DNA from: Mycobacterium sp. 1164985.4
Lineage (GTDB): Bacteria; Actinomycetota; Actinomycetes; Mycobacteriales; Mycobacteriaceae
Length of the DNA stretch: 64,000 bases
NCBI RefSeq assembly: GCF_001668575.1
Contig: NZ_LZMD01000108.1
Coordinates: forward strand, 57,777 to 121,776
Direction of reading: 5' to 3'
Shown: in pieces, positions 34,917-42,742 of the stretch
How the letters are laid out: each line of letters starts with the position of its first letter
Position numbering within the stretch: position 1 is the stretch's first letter
Position numbers and translations under genes: made by a program
The notes under the pieces: generated by a model
Told to the model about the DNA's origin: nothing
Databases searched by the model: none
Seen by the model: the letters and a program-made list of their open reading frames with translations, nothing else

Positions 34917-36292
34917 GGGCCGTTCCTCCCCTCCGGAGCGGTGGGCCCGGGAAGCGCGGCCTCCGCGGGCAGGGGCAATCCCGGCGGCGGTGCCGCCGCT
35001 GCGTGCGCCGAGGGATCCGGGATGATCTGCACGGTGTTACCCCGGGCGACCGGACCGAACAACAACTCCGTGGCGGCATTCGGCTCCGGTCCGAGCAGTT
35101 CGCTCAGCTGGGCACGCTCTTCGGGGCTGCCGACCGGGCCCACGTTGCCGCCGGGCGGCTGGTAGTTGCGCGGGTCGAGTTGTCGCGGCAGCACCGGCGG
35201 GTCGGCAGTCAGCGGGGCGGTGCGGCAGCTCGGTCCCTCCAGGGCGCCATAGCGCGGGCAGTCCTGGCGGGTGTACATCCGGTTCGGGGTGAGGACCAAC
35301 ATGAACTTGCCGACCGCCATGTTCTTGTCCTCATGCCACACGTGGTCGAAGAAGCGGTTGGTGACGTCGTTGATCCGGGTGACGATCGGCGCGAAAGCGC
35401 CTGCACCGTCGGCCATCACGCCCATGACCGGTGATAACTGGGTGGTGATCACGATCATCCGGTCGGTGTTGTTCTCGAAGGCCGTGCCCACTTCGCCGAA
35501 TGTGGCGTGTCCGGCGGACAGGAAGTGAGCCAGGTCCTGACGCTTCTCGGCGAAGGTCTGCATGGGCACGACCGCACTGTGCACCGCGTCCAGCAGGTCC
35601 GGTGAGCTGGTCTGAAGACCTTGCAGCGCCTCGGACAACACCGAGAGCGTGGGCTCGGTGCCGTCGTCGGCCATCACGCGGTTGAGCTGGTCGACGATGC
35701 GGTTGGCCCCGCTGCCGGCACGTTCGAGTTCGTCACCCCGACCGCTGGTCGCCTCGGCGACCGCGGACAGTACGCCGACCGAGTCGGTGGACCCGGGCCG
35801 TCCCGCGGCGGCGAGCACCTCACGCAGTTTCGACAGGGCGGTCTGGAACTGGACGGTGGCCAGGCTGTCGTCCTGGTGGATCTGCGCGCCCGACCTCAAT
35901 GCGGGGCCGGAACCGTTGTCCACCAATTGGATCGACGACACCGCAAAGACGTTGCCGGGAACGACGCGGGCGGTGACCGTGGCTGGGATCGCGTGCGCGA
36001 AATGCGGGTCCAGGCTGAGGTCGACCTCGTTGTCGCCACCGTCGATGCTCGGTGTGACGCCTTCGACGGTGCCGACCAGCGCACCGCGGAACTTGACATC
36101 GGAGCCCTTCGGCAGGCCATCTCCGACATTGGCGAGCAGGGCAATCACTTCGACCCGGCTCGAGAACACCCCTTCGGATTTGGCGATCGCCGCGGCCGCC
36201 AACAGCACGGTGCCGAGCAACAGGGCGACCCCACGCAGCAGCAGTCGCGAGTCCGATACGGGTTTGGCCGCGGATTCGAAACTCTGCGCCAT
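34913..36292 (-). CDS. mceA: MceA subunit of the Mce transporter
   Basis: This 459-residue protein has an N-terminal anchor (about 18-38), the MCE domain with LPKGSDVKFRGALVGTVEG, an all-helical C-terminal MCE domain and a proline-rich tail. Two cysteines lie in QDCPRYGALEGPSC near residue 365. ATG 36292 is 2 bp after the yrbEB stop. MceA is the first MCE subunit of the operon and defines the complex. The sequence does not let me assign it to Mce1-Mce4; context suggests a distinct accessory Mce system linked to the surrounding catabolic genes. Confidence 0.9.
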   Translation of the reverse strand: MAQSFESAAKPVSDSRLLLRGVALLLGTVLLAAAAIAKSEGVFSSRVEVIALLANVGDGLPKGSDVKFRGALVGTVEGVTPSIDGGDNEVDLSLDPHFAHAIPATVTARVVPGNVFAVSSIQLVDNGSGPALRSGAQIHQDDSLATVQFQTALSKLREVLAAAGRPGSTDSVGVLSAVAEATSGRGDELERAGSGANRIVDQLNRVMADDGTEPTLSVLSEALQGLQTSSPDLLDAVHSAVVPMQTFAEKRQDLAHFLSAGHATFGEVGTAFENNTDRMIVITTQLSPVMGVMADGAGAFAPIVTRINDVTNRFFDHVWHEDKNMAVGKFMLVLTPNRMYTRQDCPRYGALEGPSCRTAPLTADPPVLPRQLDPRNYQPPGGNVGPVGSPEERAQLSELLGPEPNAATELLFGPVARGNTVQIIPDPSAHAAAAPPPGLPLPAEAALPGPTAPEGRNGP

Positions 36293-36294
36293 CG

Positions 36295-37149
36295 TCAGCC
36301 TCCGAGCCTTGCGCCCGAGCCGATTCCCCACAACCCGATGGTGAGAAGGAGATTGGCGATGATCATGACCGAGATGCTGGCGCGCATCGCGCGGCCTGCG
36401 GCGATGCCGACGCCTTGCGGTCCACCGGCGGCGAAATAGCCGTAGTAGCACTGGATGGTGGAGGTGATGATCACGAAGGCGATCGCCTTGATGACCGAGT
36501 ACACGATGTCCTGGCCGGTGAGCACCAGCCGGAAGTAATGCTCGAAGGACCCCGCCGACAGACCGCCCGCGAACGTCACGATGCTCTGCACCGCCGCGTA
36601 GTTGACGACCAGGCACAGGATGTAGAGCGGGATGATCGCCACCACGGACGCAAGCAGGCGAGTGCTGACCAGGTACGGCAGCGGACGGATCGCCAGCGAC
36701 TCGATCGCGTCGATCTCCTCGGAGATCCGCATCGAGCCGAGCTGCGCGGTGAACCTGCAGCCAGCCTGCGCTGCGAACGCCAGCGCTGCCATCACCGGCG
36801 CGAGCTCCCGGGTCGACACCGTCGAAGACAGCAGTCCCGCAGCGGGTTCCATGCCCAGCAGGTGCAATGCCTGGTAGCCCTCGATGCCCACGATCGCGCC
36901 CGCCGTCGCGCCGAGAAGGATGATCACCCATGCGGTACCGCCGCCGACGACGATCGATCCGTTGCCCCATGTGACGTCGGACAGAATGGTCAGGAAGGCC
37001 TTGCGGTAGCGGGTCACCGCCAACGGGAACCCGGCGACCGCGCGGCTGAAGAAAGTCAGCATGTGGCCCAGTCGCACGCCGAGGCCGGCGACCGACGTTG
37101 ACGCGGTCAGGATCGGCCGAACGCCCTTCGGGTAGTACGGCGCCGCCAT
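36295..37149 (-). CDS. yrbEB: YrbEB permease of the Mce system (MlaE family)
   Basis: This 284-residue MlaE/DUF140 permease has five to six hydrophobic segments and the family coupling region LGSMRISEEIDAIESLAI, which contacts the ATPase. ATG 37149 overlaps the yrbEA stop (ATGA). YrbEA and YrbEB form the membrane channel of the Mce transporter. The ATPase (MceG/Mkl) is not in this window and is expected elsewhere in the genome, as in other mycobacteria. Confidence 0.92.
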   Translation of the reverse strand: MAAPYYPKGVRPILTASTSVAGLGVRLGHMLTFFSRAVAGFPLAVTRYRKAFLTILSDVTWGNGSIVVGGGTAWVIILLGATAGAIVGIEGYQALHLLGMEPAAGLLSSTVSTRELAPVMAALAFAAQAGCRFTAQLGSMRISEEIDAIESLAIRPLPYLVSTRLLASVVAIIPLYILCLVVNYAAVQSIVTFAGGLSAGSFEHYFRLVLTGQDIVYSVIKAIAFVIITSTIQCYYGYFAAGGPQGVGIAAGRAMRASISVMIIANLLLTIGLWGIGSGARLGG

Positions 37150-38000
37150 CAGAGCGCTGCCTTGGGGAAGAGCAGCACATACATCTGGGTGAACACCACG
37201 TTGGTGATCATCAGCAGGAGAATGGACGCCACAACGGTGGCGTTCACCGAGTTCGCCACACCCGCCGGGCCGCCCTTGGTGGTCAGTCCCTTGTCGCACG
37301 CGACGATCGCGACGATGGCGGCGAACACCACCGCCTTGATCATGGTCAGGACGAGGTCGCCAACCGTCGCGAACGACGCGAAGGTCATCACGAAACTGCC
37401 CGGCGCGCCGTTCTGCGCGAAGGTGTTGAACAGGTAGCCGGCGAGGAAGCCGATGAAGCACACCAGTCCGGTCAACGCGACGCCGACGACGATGGATGCC
37501 GCCAGCCGAGGGACGACGAGCCGGCGTACCGCCGAGATACCAAGCACCTCAAGGGCATCCACCTCTTCACGGATGGTGCGCGATCCGAGGTCGGCGCAGA
37601 TCGCCGAACCCACCGCCGATGCCATCAGCAGGGCGGCCACCAGCGGTGCGCCCTGACGGATCACCGCCAGGCCGCTGGCGGCACCGGCCAGTGAGGTGGC
37701 GCCGACCTGGCCGGCCAGCAGGGCGAATTGGATCTGCAGCGTCACCCCGATCGGGATCGCCACGCACATGGTGGGCAGCATCGCCGTCGACGCCATGAAC
37801 GCCGCCTGTTCGACGAACTCCCAGAACGGGAATCGCCACCTGACGATGTCGACGATGAGGTACCGGATTGCCTGCAGGCCCAGGATGCACTGACTGCCAA
37901 CGGTATTCAGCGCCGCGACGGGGTGACGCTGGACATAACCGCGCCCCCAGTCGCCGACCTCGCCGAGCGGGCTGGGGTACACCTGTCGCGGGGTCGTCAT
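37149..38000 (-). CDS. yrbEA: YrbEA permease of the Mce system (MlaE family)
   Basis: This 283-residue MlaE/DUF140 permease has hydrophobic segments throughout. The ATPase-coupling motif SRTIREEVDALEVLGIS is at about residue 140, and AVVFAAIVAIVACDKGLTTKGG lies near the C-terminus. ATG 38000 is 17 bp after the stop of the acyl-CoA dehydrogenase gene, so yrbEA is probably transcribed together with that enzyme gene from the promoter region near 39.27 kb. It pairs with YrbEB. Confidence 0.92.
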   Translation of the reverse strand: MTTPRQVYPSPLGEVGDWGRGYVQRHPVAALNTVGSQCILGLQAIRYLIVDIVRWRFPFWEFVEQAAFMASTAMLPTMCVAIPIGVTLQIQFALLAGQVGATSLAGAASGLAVIRQGAPLVAALLMASAVGSAICADLGSRTIREEVDALEVLGISAVRRLVVPRLAASIVVGVALTGLVCFIGFLAGYLFNTFAQNGAPGSFVMTFASFATVGDLVLTMIKAVVFAAIVAIVACDKGLTTKGGPAGVANSVNATVVASILLLMITNVVFTQMYVLLFPKAAL

Positions 38001-38017
38001 CCCGCACTCACCAGCCG

Positions 38018-39220
38018 TCAGCCACGTGGTAGTCCGAGCGCCCGCTCTGCAATGACGTTACGCAATACCTCGTTGGTCCCTCCGGCGATGGTGAAAGCCC
38101 GTCCGTAGAGAAACGCATCTTGCCACCAACCACCGTCGCGCACATGCGAATCCGTCTCGATTCGAACACCGTCGTGGCCCTGTAGCTGCAGACCGTACTC
38201 GTGCAACGCCAAATTGATCTGACTGAACAGGATTTTCGACACCGGCGCGTCGGCCATGTCGGCGCCGCCGTGCAACGCCCTGCTCTCGTTGTAGGCCGCG
38301 ACCAACGAATTGACGTGTACGTCGGCGACGAACCCGCCGATCGCCTGGCGCACATCGCGGCGGTCGAGTGCAGAGCCTCCTTCCACGCGGTCGTCGGCGC
38401 CGGACGTACCGGGCAGCGTGCCCGCGAGCCGGACGAGCCGCTGCAGCGCTCCGAACAGCGACGCCCCACTCCCCGCTCCTGCGCGCTCGTGCACCAGGCT
38501 GGCGGTCGTCACGGCCCAGCCCTGATCGACCTCGCCGATCACGCGCTCCGCAGGAACGCGCACGCCGTCGAGGAAAACCTCATTGAAGTCCGACGTTCCG
38601 GTGATCTCGCGCAGCGGCCGCACCGTGACGCCCGGCAGCGACATGTCCAGAGCGAAGGCCGTGATGCCCGCGTGCTTGGGAACGTCGGGATTGGTGCGGG
38701 CCAGCAAATAACCCCAATCGGCGTGCTGGCCGTTGGTGGTCCACACCTTCTGACCATCGATGACGAAGACGTCGCCATCGCGACGTGCGCGGGTGCGCAG
38801 TCCCGCGAGGTCGCTGCCGGCATCGGGCTCGCTGAACAGCTGGCACCAGATGTGCTCGCCCGACCGGATCCGGGGCAAAAAGTAATCTTTTTGCTCGGTG
38901 GTCCCGGAGGCGATGATCGCCGCCGCCGCGAGCATCCCGCCGCCCACCGGGCCAGGCGCGTTCACACGGATCAACTCGTCGATTACGACCGATTCGTGCA
39001 GCGGATGCGGATCGGGCAGGCCACCGTACTCGACCGGCCAGTTCACTCCAAGCATTTGCTCAGAGAACAGTCGCGCGGTCCACTCCCGAAGTTTCGGAAT
39101 GTCGTGCGCTTCCGGCGCCCGAACGCCGGTGCGACCATGTCGAGGCGGTTGACATCGGGCGGCCAAGGCACGCACCCGCTCCCGCAGCAAGTCGAGGTGC
39201 GTGTCCTGTTCGAGGTGCAA
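38018..39220 (-). CDS. Acyl-CoA dehydrogenase leading the mce operon
   Basis: This 400-residue acyl-CoA dehydrogenase has HIWCQLFSEPDAGSDLAG, VIDGQKVWTTNGQHADWG and the C-terminal FTIAGGTNEVLRNVIAERAL. Its sequence resembles module 2 of the fused enzyme at 10560. The start is TTG 39220, supported by the ribosome site AGAGGGG 6 bp upstream; no ATG or GTG lies nearby in frame. It is the first gene of the mce transcription unit and divergent from a second FadE that resembles module 1, so the two probably form a heteromeric enzyme. This couples substrate import to its first oxidation. Confidence 0.88.
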   Translation of the reverse strand: MHLEQDTHLDLLRERVRALAARCQPPRHGRTGVRAPEAHDIPKLREWTARLFSEQMLGVNWPVEYGGLPDPHPLHESVVIDELIRVNAPGPVGGGMLAAAAIIASGTTEQKDYFLPRIRSGEHIWCQLFSEPDAGSDLAGLRTRARRDGDVFVIDGQKVWTTNGQHADWGYLLARTNPDVPKHAGITAFALDMSLPGVTVRPLREITGTSDFNEVFLDGVRVPAERVIGEVDQGWAVTTASLVHERAGAGSGASLFGALQRLVRLAGTLPGTSGADDRVEGGSALDRRDVRQAIGGFVADVHVNSLVAAYNESRALHGGADMADAPVSKILFSQINLALHEYGLQLQGHDGVRIETDSHVRDGGWWQDAFLYGRAFTIAGGTNEVLRNVIAERALGLPRG

Positions 39221-39258
39221 TTCAACCCCTCTCCCTTGAATGGCCGAACCAGCAATCG

Positions 39259-39275
39259 AGCTTAATCAGTATCCT
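39259..39275. promoter_or_regulatory. Shared locus motif, site F (mce operon / fadE divergent promoters)
   Basis: The sequence AGCTTAATCAGTATCCT differs from the consensus at one position. It lies in the 118-bp gap between the fadE-mce operon (start 39220) and the divergent fadE (start 39339), so one regulator could control both. TATCCT (39270-39275) is a possible -10 element toward 39339. Confidence 0.58.
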
Positions 39276-39338
39276 GTATCTTGTGAAGGCTTTTCCAGAT
39301 CCCGTCCTTCCGTCACCGATCAGAGCCGAGGAGACGCC

Positions 39339-40463
39339 GTGAATTTCGATCTCACCGACGAGCAACGCGGGCTGATCGAGGTCACCCGCGAGTTGCTGGA
39401 ACGACATGCGTCGGTGGCCGCGGCCCGGGCGTTGATCGATGGACCGGCGGGCTACGACGGCCAGTTGTGGCGTAAGGGGGCCGAGCTCGGATGGCCCGCG
39501 TTGGCCATCCCCGAGGAGGACGGGGGCCTTGGCCAGCAGGTCATCGAATGGGCTTTGGTGGCAGTCGAATTGGGGCGCGGATTGGCGAGCACGCCCTTCC
39601 TGCCGACGGTCGTGGTCGCTGACGCCGTGACCCACTCGACCGTGGACGGTCGCGCCGACATGTTGTCGGCACTGGCCTCGGGTGCACGAACGGGGGCCTG
39701 GGCCTTCGCCGAGATGGGACGGCCCTGGTCGGTGACGGGCCTCCAGACCACTGCAGCGCGCGACGGCTCCGACTATGTGCTCGACGGCGCGAAGGCGTCG
39801 GTCCAGGACGCCGATTCGGCCGCCATGCTCGTGGTCGACGCCGTGCTCGACGGGCGTCCTGCACGTTTCCTGGTGCCTACCGACGCGACCGGCGTGAAGA
39901 TCGAGCGACAACACACACTCGACGTGACCCGCCGGTTCTGCGACGTCGTGCTCGACGGCGTGAGGCTGGACCGCGCGGCGATGCTCGCCGAAGGCGCGCC
40001 CGCAGAGGAGTCCATCGTCCGTTCGTGCCAGCTCGCGGCTGTGCTGACCTGCGCCGAACTGGTCGGGATCGGTGAGCGCCTGCTCGAGCTCACGGTGACC
40101 TACGTCAAGGAACGGGTGCAGTTCGGTAGGGCGGTCGGCAGCTTCCAGGCGGTCAAACACAAGTGCGCGGACATGCGGATCTGGAATCAATCCTGCGCCG
40201 CGGCAACGTACTTCGCTGCGATGGCCATCGACAGCGACCACCACGACAGAGCGCACGCCGCGAGCGTGGCGAAGGCGTATGTCTCCGATGCGGTGAATCG
40301 CCTTGCCGGCGAGGCGCTGCAGCTGCACGGCGGCATCGGTTTTACCTGGGAGCACGACCTGCACCTGTATCTGCGTCGCGCGCGGGTGGGTGCGGCGCTC
40401 TACGGCGACGCTGACCACCACCGCGAGCAGCTGTTCCGTGCGCAGGTGCTGGCTTCTGCCTGA
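39339..40463 (+). CDS. Acyl-CoA dehydrogenase, partner of the FadE at 38018
   Basis: This 374-residue acyl-CoA dehydrogenase has NFDLTDEQRGLIEVTRELLE at the start, FGRAVGSFQAVKHKCADM, and LHGGIGFTWEHDLHLYLRRA near the C-terminus. It resembles module 1 of the fused enzyme at 10560. GTG 39339 follows a GAGGAGA ribosome site; an upstream ATG at 39240 would place the motif inside the coding region and is rejected. Steroid-degrading acyl-CoA dehydrogenases such as FadE28/FadE29 are alpha2-beta2 heterotetramers of this kind of pair. Confidence 0.88.
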   Translation: MNFDLTDEQRGLIEVTRELLERHASVAAARALIDGPAGYDGQLWRKGAELGWPALAIPEEDGGLGQQVIEWALVAVELGRGLASTPFLPTVVVADAVTHSTVDGRADMLSALASGARTGAWAFAEMGRPWSVTGLQTTAARDGSDYVLDGAKASVQDADSAAMLVVDAVLDGRPARFLVPTDATGVKIERQHTLDVTRRFCDVVLDGVRLDRAAMLAEGAPAEESIVRSCQLAAVLTCAELVGIGERLLELTVTYVKERVQFGRAVGSFQAVKHKCADMRIWNQSCAAATYFAAMAIDSDHHDRAHAASVAKAYVSDAVNRLAGEALQLHGGIGFTWEHDLHLYLRRARVGAALYGDADHHREQLFRAQVLASA

Positions 40464-40485
40464 CCTTCCTGCACCTGGCGAACGC

Positions 40486-41694
40486 TCAGCGATTCCAGCT
40501 CAGTTTCAGCGAGTCCAACCCGAACACCTGCCCGGCGTGCTCGATGGGTGGTTCGGCGACCCGGTAGTCGGGGATGCGGGCGTGCCACTCTTGAAGGAAC
40601 ACCGTCATCTCCTGGCGCGCCAGGTGTGAACCCAGGCACCGGTGTGGACCTGCACCGAACGAAATGTGTCGTGTGATGCCGCGTTCGAGGTCGACCTCGC
40701 GGGCTCGGAGAAACACCGTCTCGTCCCGGCCGGCGGCGGCCAGCGGGAACGAGGCCATGTCGCCGGCCTTGACCGGACACCCGTGAAACTCCAAGTCACG
40801 AGTGGCTTTTCGGGCGGTCTGCACGATCGGATAGACGCGCAGCAACTCCTCGATGGCCTGCGGAATGAGCTCGGGTTCGGCCACGATGCGAGTGCGGTCG
40901 TCGGGATGGGTGGCCAGGTGCAGCATCGCGTAGGACAGCTGGCTTGCCACGGTGTCCAGTCCCGCCATGAACAACAGCAGCAGGCAGTTGAGCAGATCGC
41001 CGTCGCCGACCGGCTCACCGTCGATCGTCCACCCGAGGGCTGCGCTGACGATGTCGTGGGCATCGGGATCCGGGTCGGCGCGACGCTGGTCGATAAGCGT
41101 CTGGAAGTAGCCGACCACCTGGGTCATGCCTTCCAACCGGATCGCCATGGCTTCGTCACCGGTGCCGGACTGGTGCAGCATCTTGTCCTCCCAATCGAGG
41201 AACTCATCCAGTCGCTCGATCGGCATGCCCATGATGTTGAGGAAGATGTGCGACGGAAACACCCTGGCCGCCTGCGTGACGAACTCGCAGGCGCCGTCGG
41301 CCGAGATGCGCTCGACGAGTTCTGCTGCGAGCCTGCGGTGTTCGTCGCGCAGGCCCTTGACCCTGCCGGGCGAGAAGTAATCGGCAAGCACCTGTCGCCA
41401 CTTGGCGTGCTGCGGCGGATCGACCATCACCGGGATCCACTGGTAGGGCGGATCGGGATCGGTCGGAACGATCACGCTGCTCGACCACATCTCCGGGTGC
41501 TGCAATCCCTCGAGGATGGCGGCGTAGTCGGTGAACATCCAGTAGCCGGCCTCGCCCTCGGTGTTGCGGAACACCGGGCGCATGTGGTCTTGGCGCGAAT
41601 CGATGCTGGAGAATCCTGTCAAGGCCGGTCCGGCGAGCGCGGCCAGCTCGAACGTGTCCACCGGGCACTGCCCAACCTGCTGTTCAGCCGTCAC
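40486..41694 (-). CDS. Cytochrome P450
   Basis: This 402-residue P450 has the I-helix MAGLDTVASQ, the K-helix EELLRVYPIVQTARKA (ExxR within EELLR) and the heme loop FGAGPHRCLG with Cys353 as the thiolate ligand. Its sequence is quite different from the P450 at 16238, so a different site or substrate is oxidised. It starts at GTG 41694 with a GAGAGG ribosome site and converges on the fadE gene with a 22-bp gap. No shared locus motif is visible upstream, so it may be regulated separately. It marks the right edge of the catabolic locus. Confidence 0.88.
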   Translation of the reverse strand: MTAEQQVGQCPVDTFELAALAGPALTGFSSIDSRQDHMRPVFRNTEGEAGYWMFTDYAAILEGLQHPEMWSSSVIVPTDPDPPYQWIPVMVDPPQHAKWRQVLADYFSPGRVKGLRDEHRRLAAELVERISADGACEFVTQAARVFPSHIFLNIMGMPIERLDEFLDWEDKMLHQSGTGDEAMAIRLEGMTQVVGYFQTLIDQRRADPDPDAHDIVSAALGWTIDGEPVGDGDLLNCLLLLFMAGLDTVASQLSYAMLHLATHPDDRTRIVAEPELIPQAIEELLRVYPIVQTARKATRDLEFHGCPVKAGDMASFPLAAAGRDETVFLRAREVDLERGITRHISFGAGPHRCLGSHLARQEMTVFLQEWHARIPDYRVAEPPIEHAGQVFGLDSLKLSWNR

Positions 41695-41927
41695 GTCGTG
41701 AACCTCTCGTCAATCGGCCGGCCGAGCAGCGCCATGTGCAGTGGGCCTCGACCGTGTCGCCCACTTCCCCTGTCTACGAGGAGATTTCGCCAGGGCAACA
41801 GGCCCGGTCGAGGCGAGTCGCCGGGTGTGATCCTGGACTCCGGGGTGATGCTCAAAACGTATTGGACGGTACCAAGGGTCTTGCGGCCGCGGGGGCAACT
41901 TGCACGCTTTGGAAGCGCCCGCCGCAC

Positions 41928-42641
41928 TCAGGTGACGGCCGTACCGACCAACAGTCCGACGACGTACGTGGCTGCGATGGCCACCGCCCCGAATGCGAGT
42001 TGTCGCAGCGAGGCGAACCACACGGGGCGCCTGGTGAAGCGCGCGGCCACACCGCCGGCGACAGCAAGGCCGATGCCGCCGCACGCCAGTCCGGCCCAGA
42101 GGGTTTCGAATCCGAGCAGGTACGGGATGAGCGGGATGATGGCGCCGACGGTGAACATCAGGAACGACGATCCGCCCGCGACCCAGGGCGAGGGCTTCTC
42201 GCGTGGGTCGACGCCCAACTCCTGGACGAGGTGGAAGTTCAAGGCGCGGCTCTCGTCTTGGTGAACCTCCTCGGTGGCCTTGGCCGCCGTCTCGCGGCTC
42301 ATGCCCATGTCCATCAGCATCGCCACCAGCTCGGCCTTCTCGGCCGCAGGATGCTTTCGGAAGGCCCGCCGCTCCACCAGCACCTCGGACTCGAGCTGCT
42401 CGTTGGCGGTGGTGACCGAGGTGTACTCCCCCAGCGCCATCGAGAAGGCACCGGCTAGCAGCCCGGCGACACCGCTGATGACGACGGTGTGGGCGCTGGC
42501 GGCCGCGGCGACACCGGCGATCAGTGCGGTATTGCTGACCAGACCGTCCATGGCCCCGAAGGTCGCGGCGCGCAGCCAGCCGCCGGTGACATTGGAGTGC
42601 CGGTGCGTCGAGGTGTGCGGCACTCCGGTCGGGGCGGTCAT
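41928..42641 (-). CDS. VIT1/CCC1 family transporter (iron/manganese)
   Basis: This 237-residue protein has the VIT family layout. An N-terminal pair of membrane segments carries GAMDGLVSNTALIAGVAAA and FSMALGEYTSVTTANEQ. A cytoplasmic helical metal-binding region is rich in Glu (LESEVLVERRAFRKHPAAEKAELV, about 85-110), and three C-terminal membrane segments follow. Family members export Fe2+ or Mn2+ from the cytosol or into a store. It is divergent from the acyl-CoA oxidase-like gene, with 101 bp between them. It has no obvious link to the catabolic locus. Confidence 0.85.
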   Translation of the reverse strand: MTAPTGVPHTSTHRHSNVTGGWLRAATFGAMDGLVSNTALIAGVAAAASAHTVVISGVAGLLAGAFSMALGEYTSVTTANEQLESEVLVERRAFRKHPAAEKAELVAMLMDMGMSRETAAKATEEVHQDESRALNFHLVQELGVDPREKPSPWVAGGSSFLMFTVGAIIPLIPYLLGFETLWAGLACGGIGLAVAGGVAARFTRRPVWFASLRQLAFGAVAIAATYVVGLLVGTAVT

Positions 42642-42742
42642 GACGACGATTCAACCCCTCCGGTTTGACCTGGTCTAGTCAGGATTGCCTGGGTTTGCCA
42701 CATCACAGTTTGCGGAAGCGCGCAGAAGGCTACCGTCGAGTC

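Noticed and set aside
10111..39275. Assigning the shared motif to KstR or to the standard FadR operator.
   Set aside because: The motif lacks the AAC-GTT arms of KstR sites, and its core is GT-N2-AC and not the GT-N3-AC typical of FadR-type sites, so the binding protein is left open.
41695..41927. A 78-codon minus-strand frame between the P450 and VIT genes.
   Set aside because: It has no ribosome site, no motif and an arginine-rich composition; the gap is more likely the P450 promoter region.
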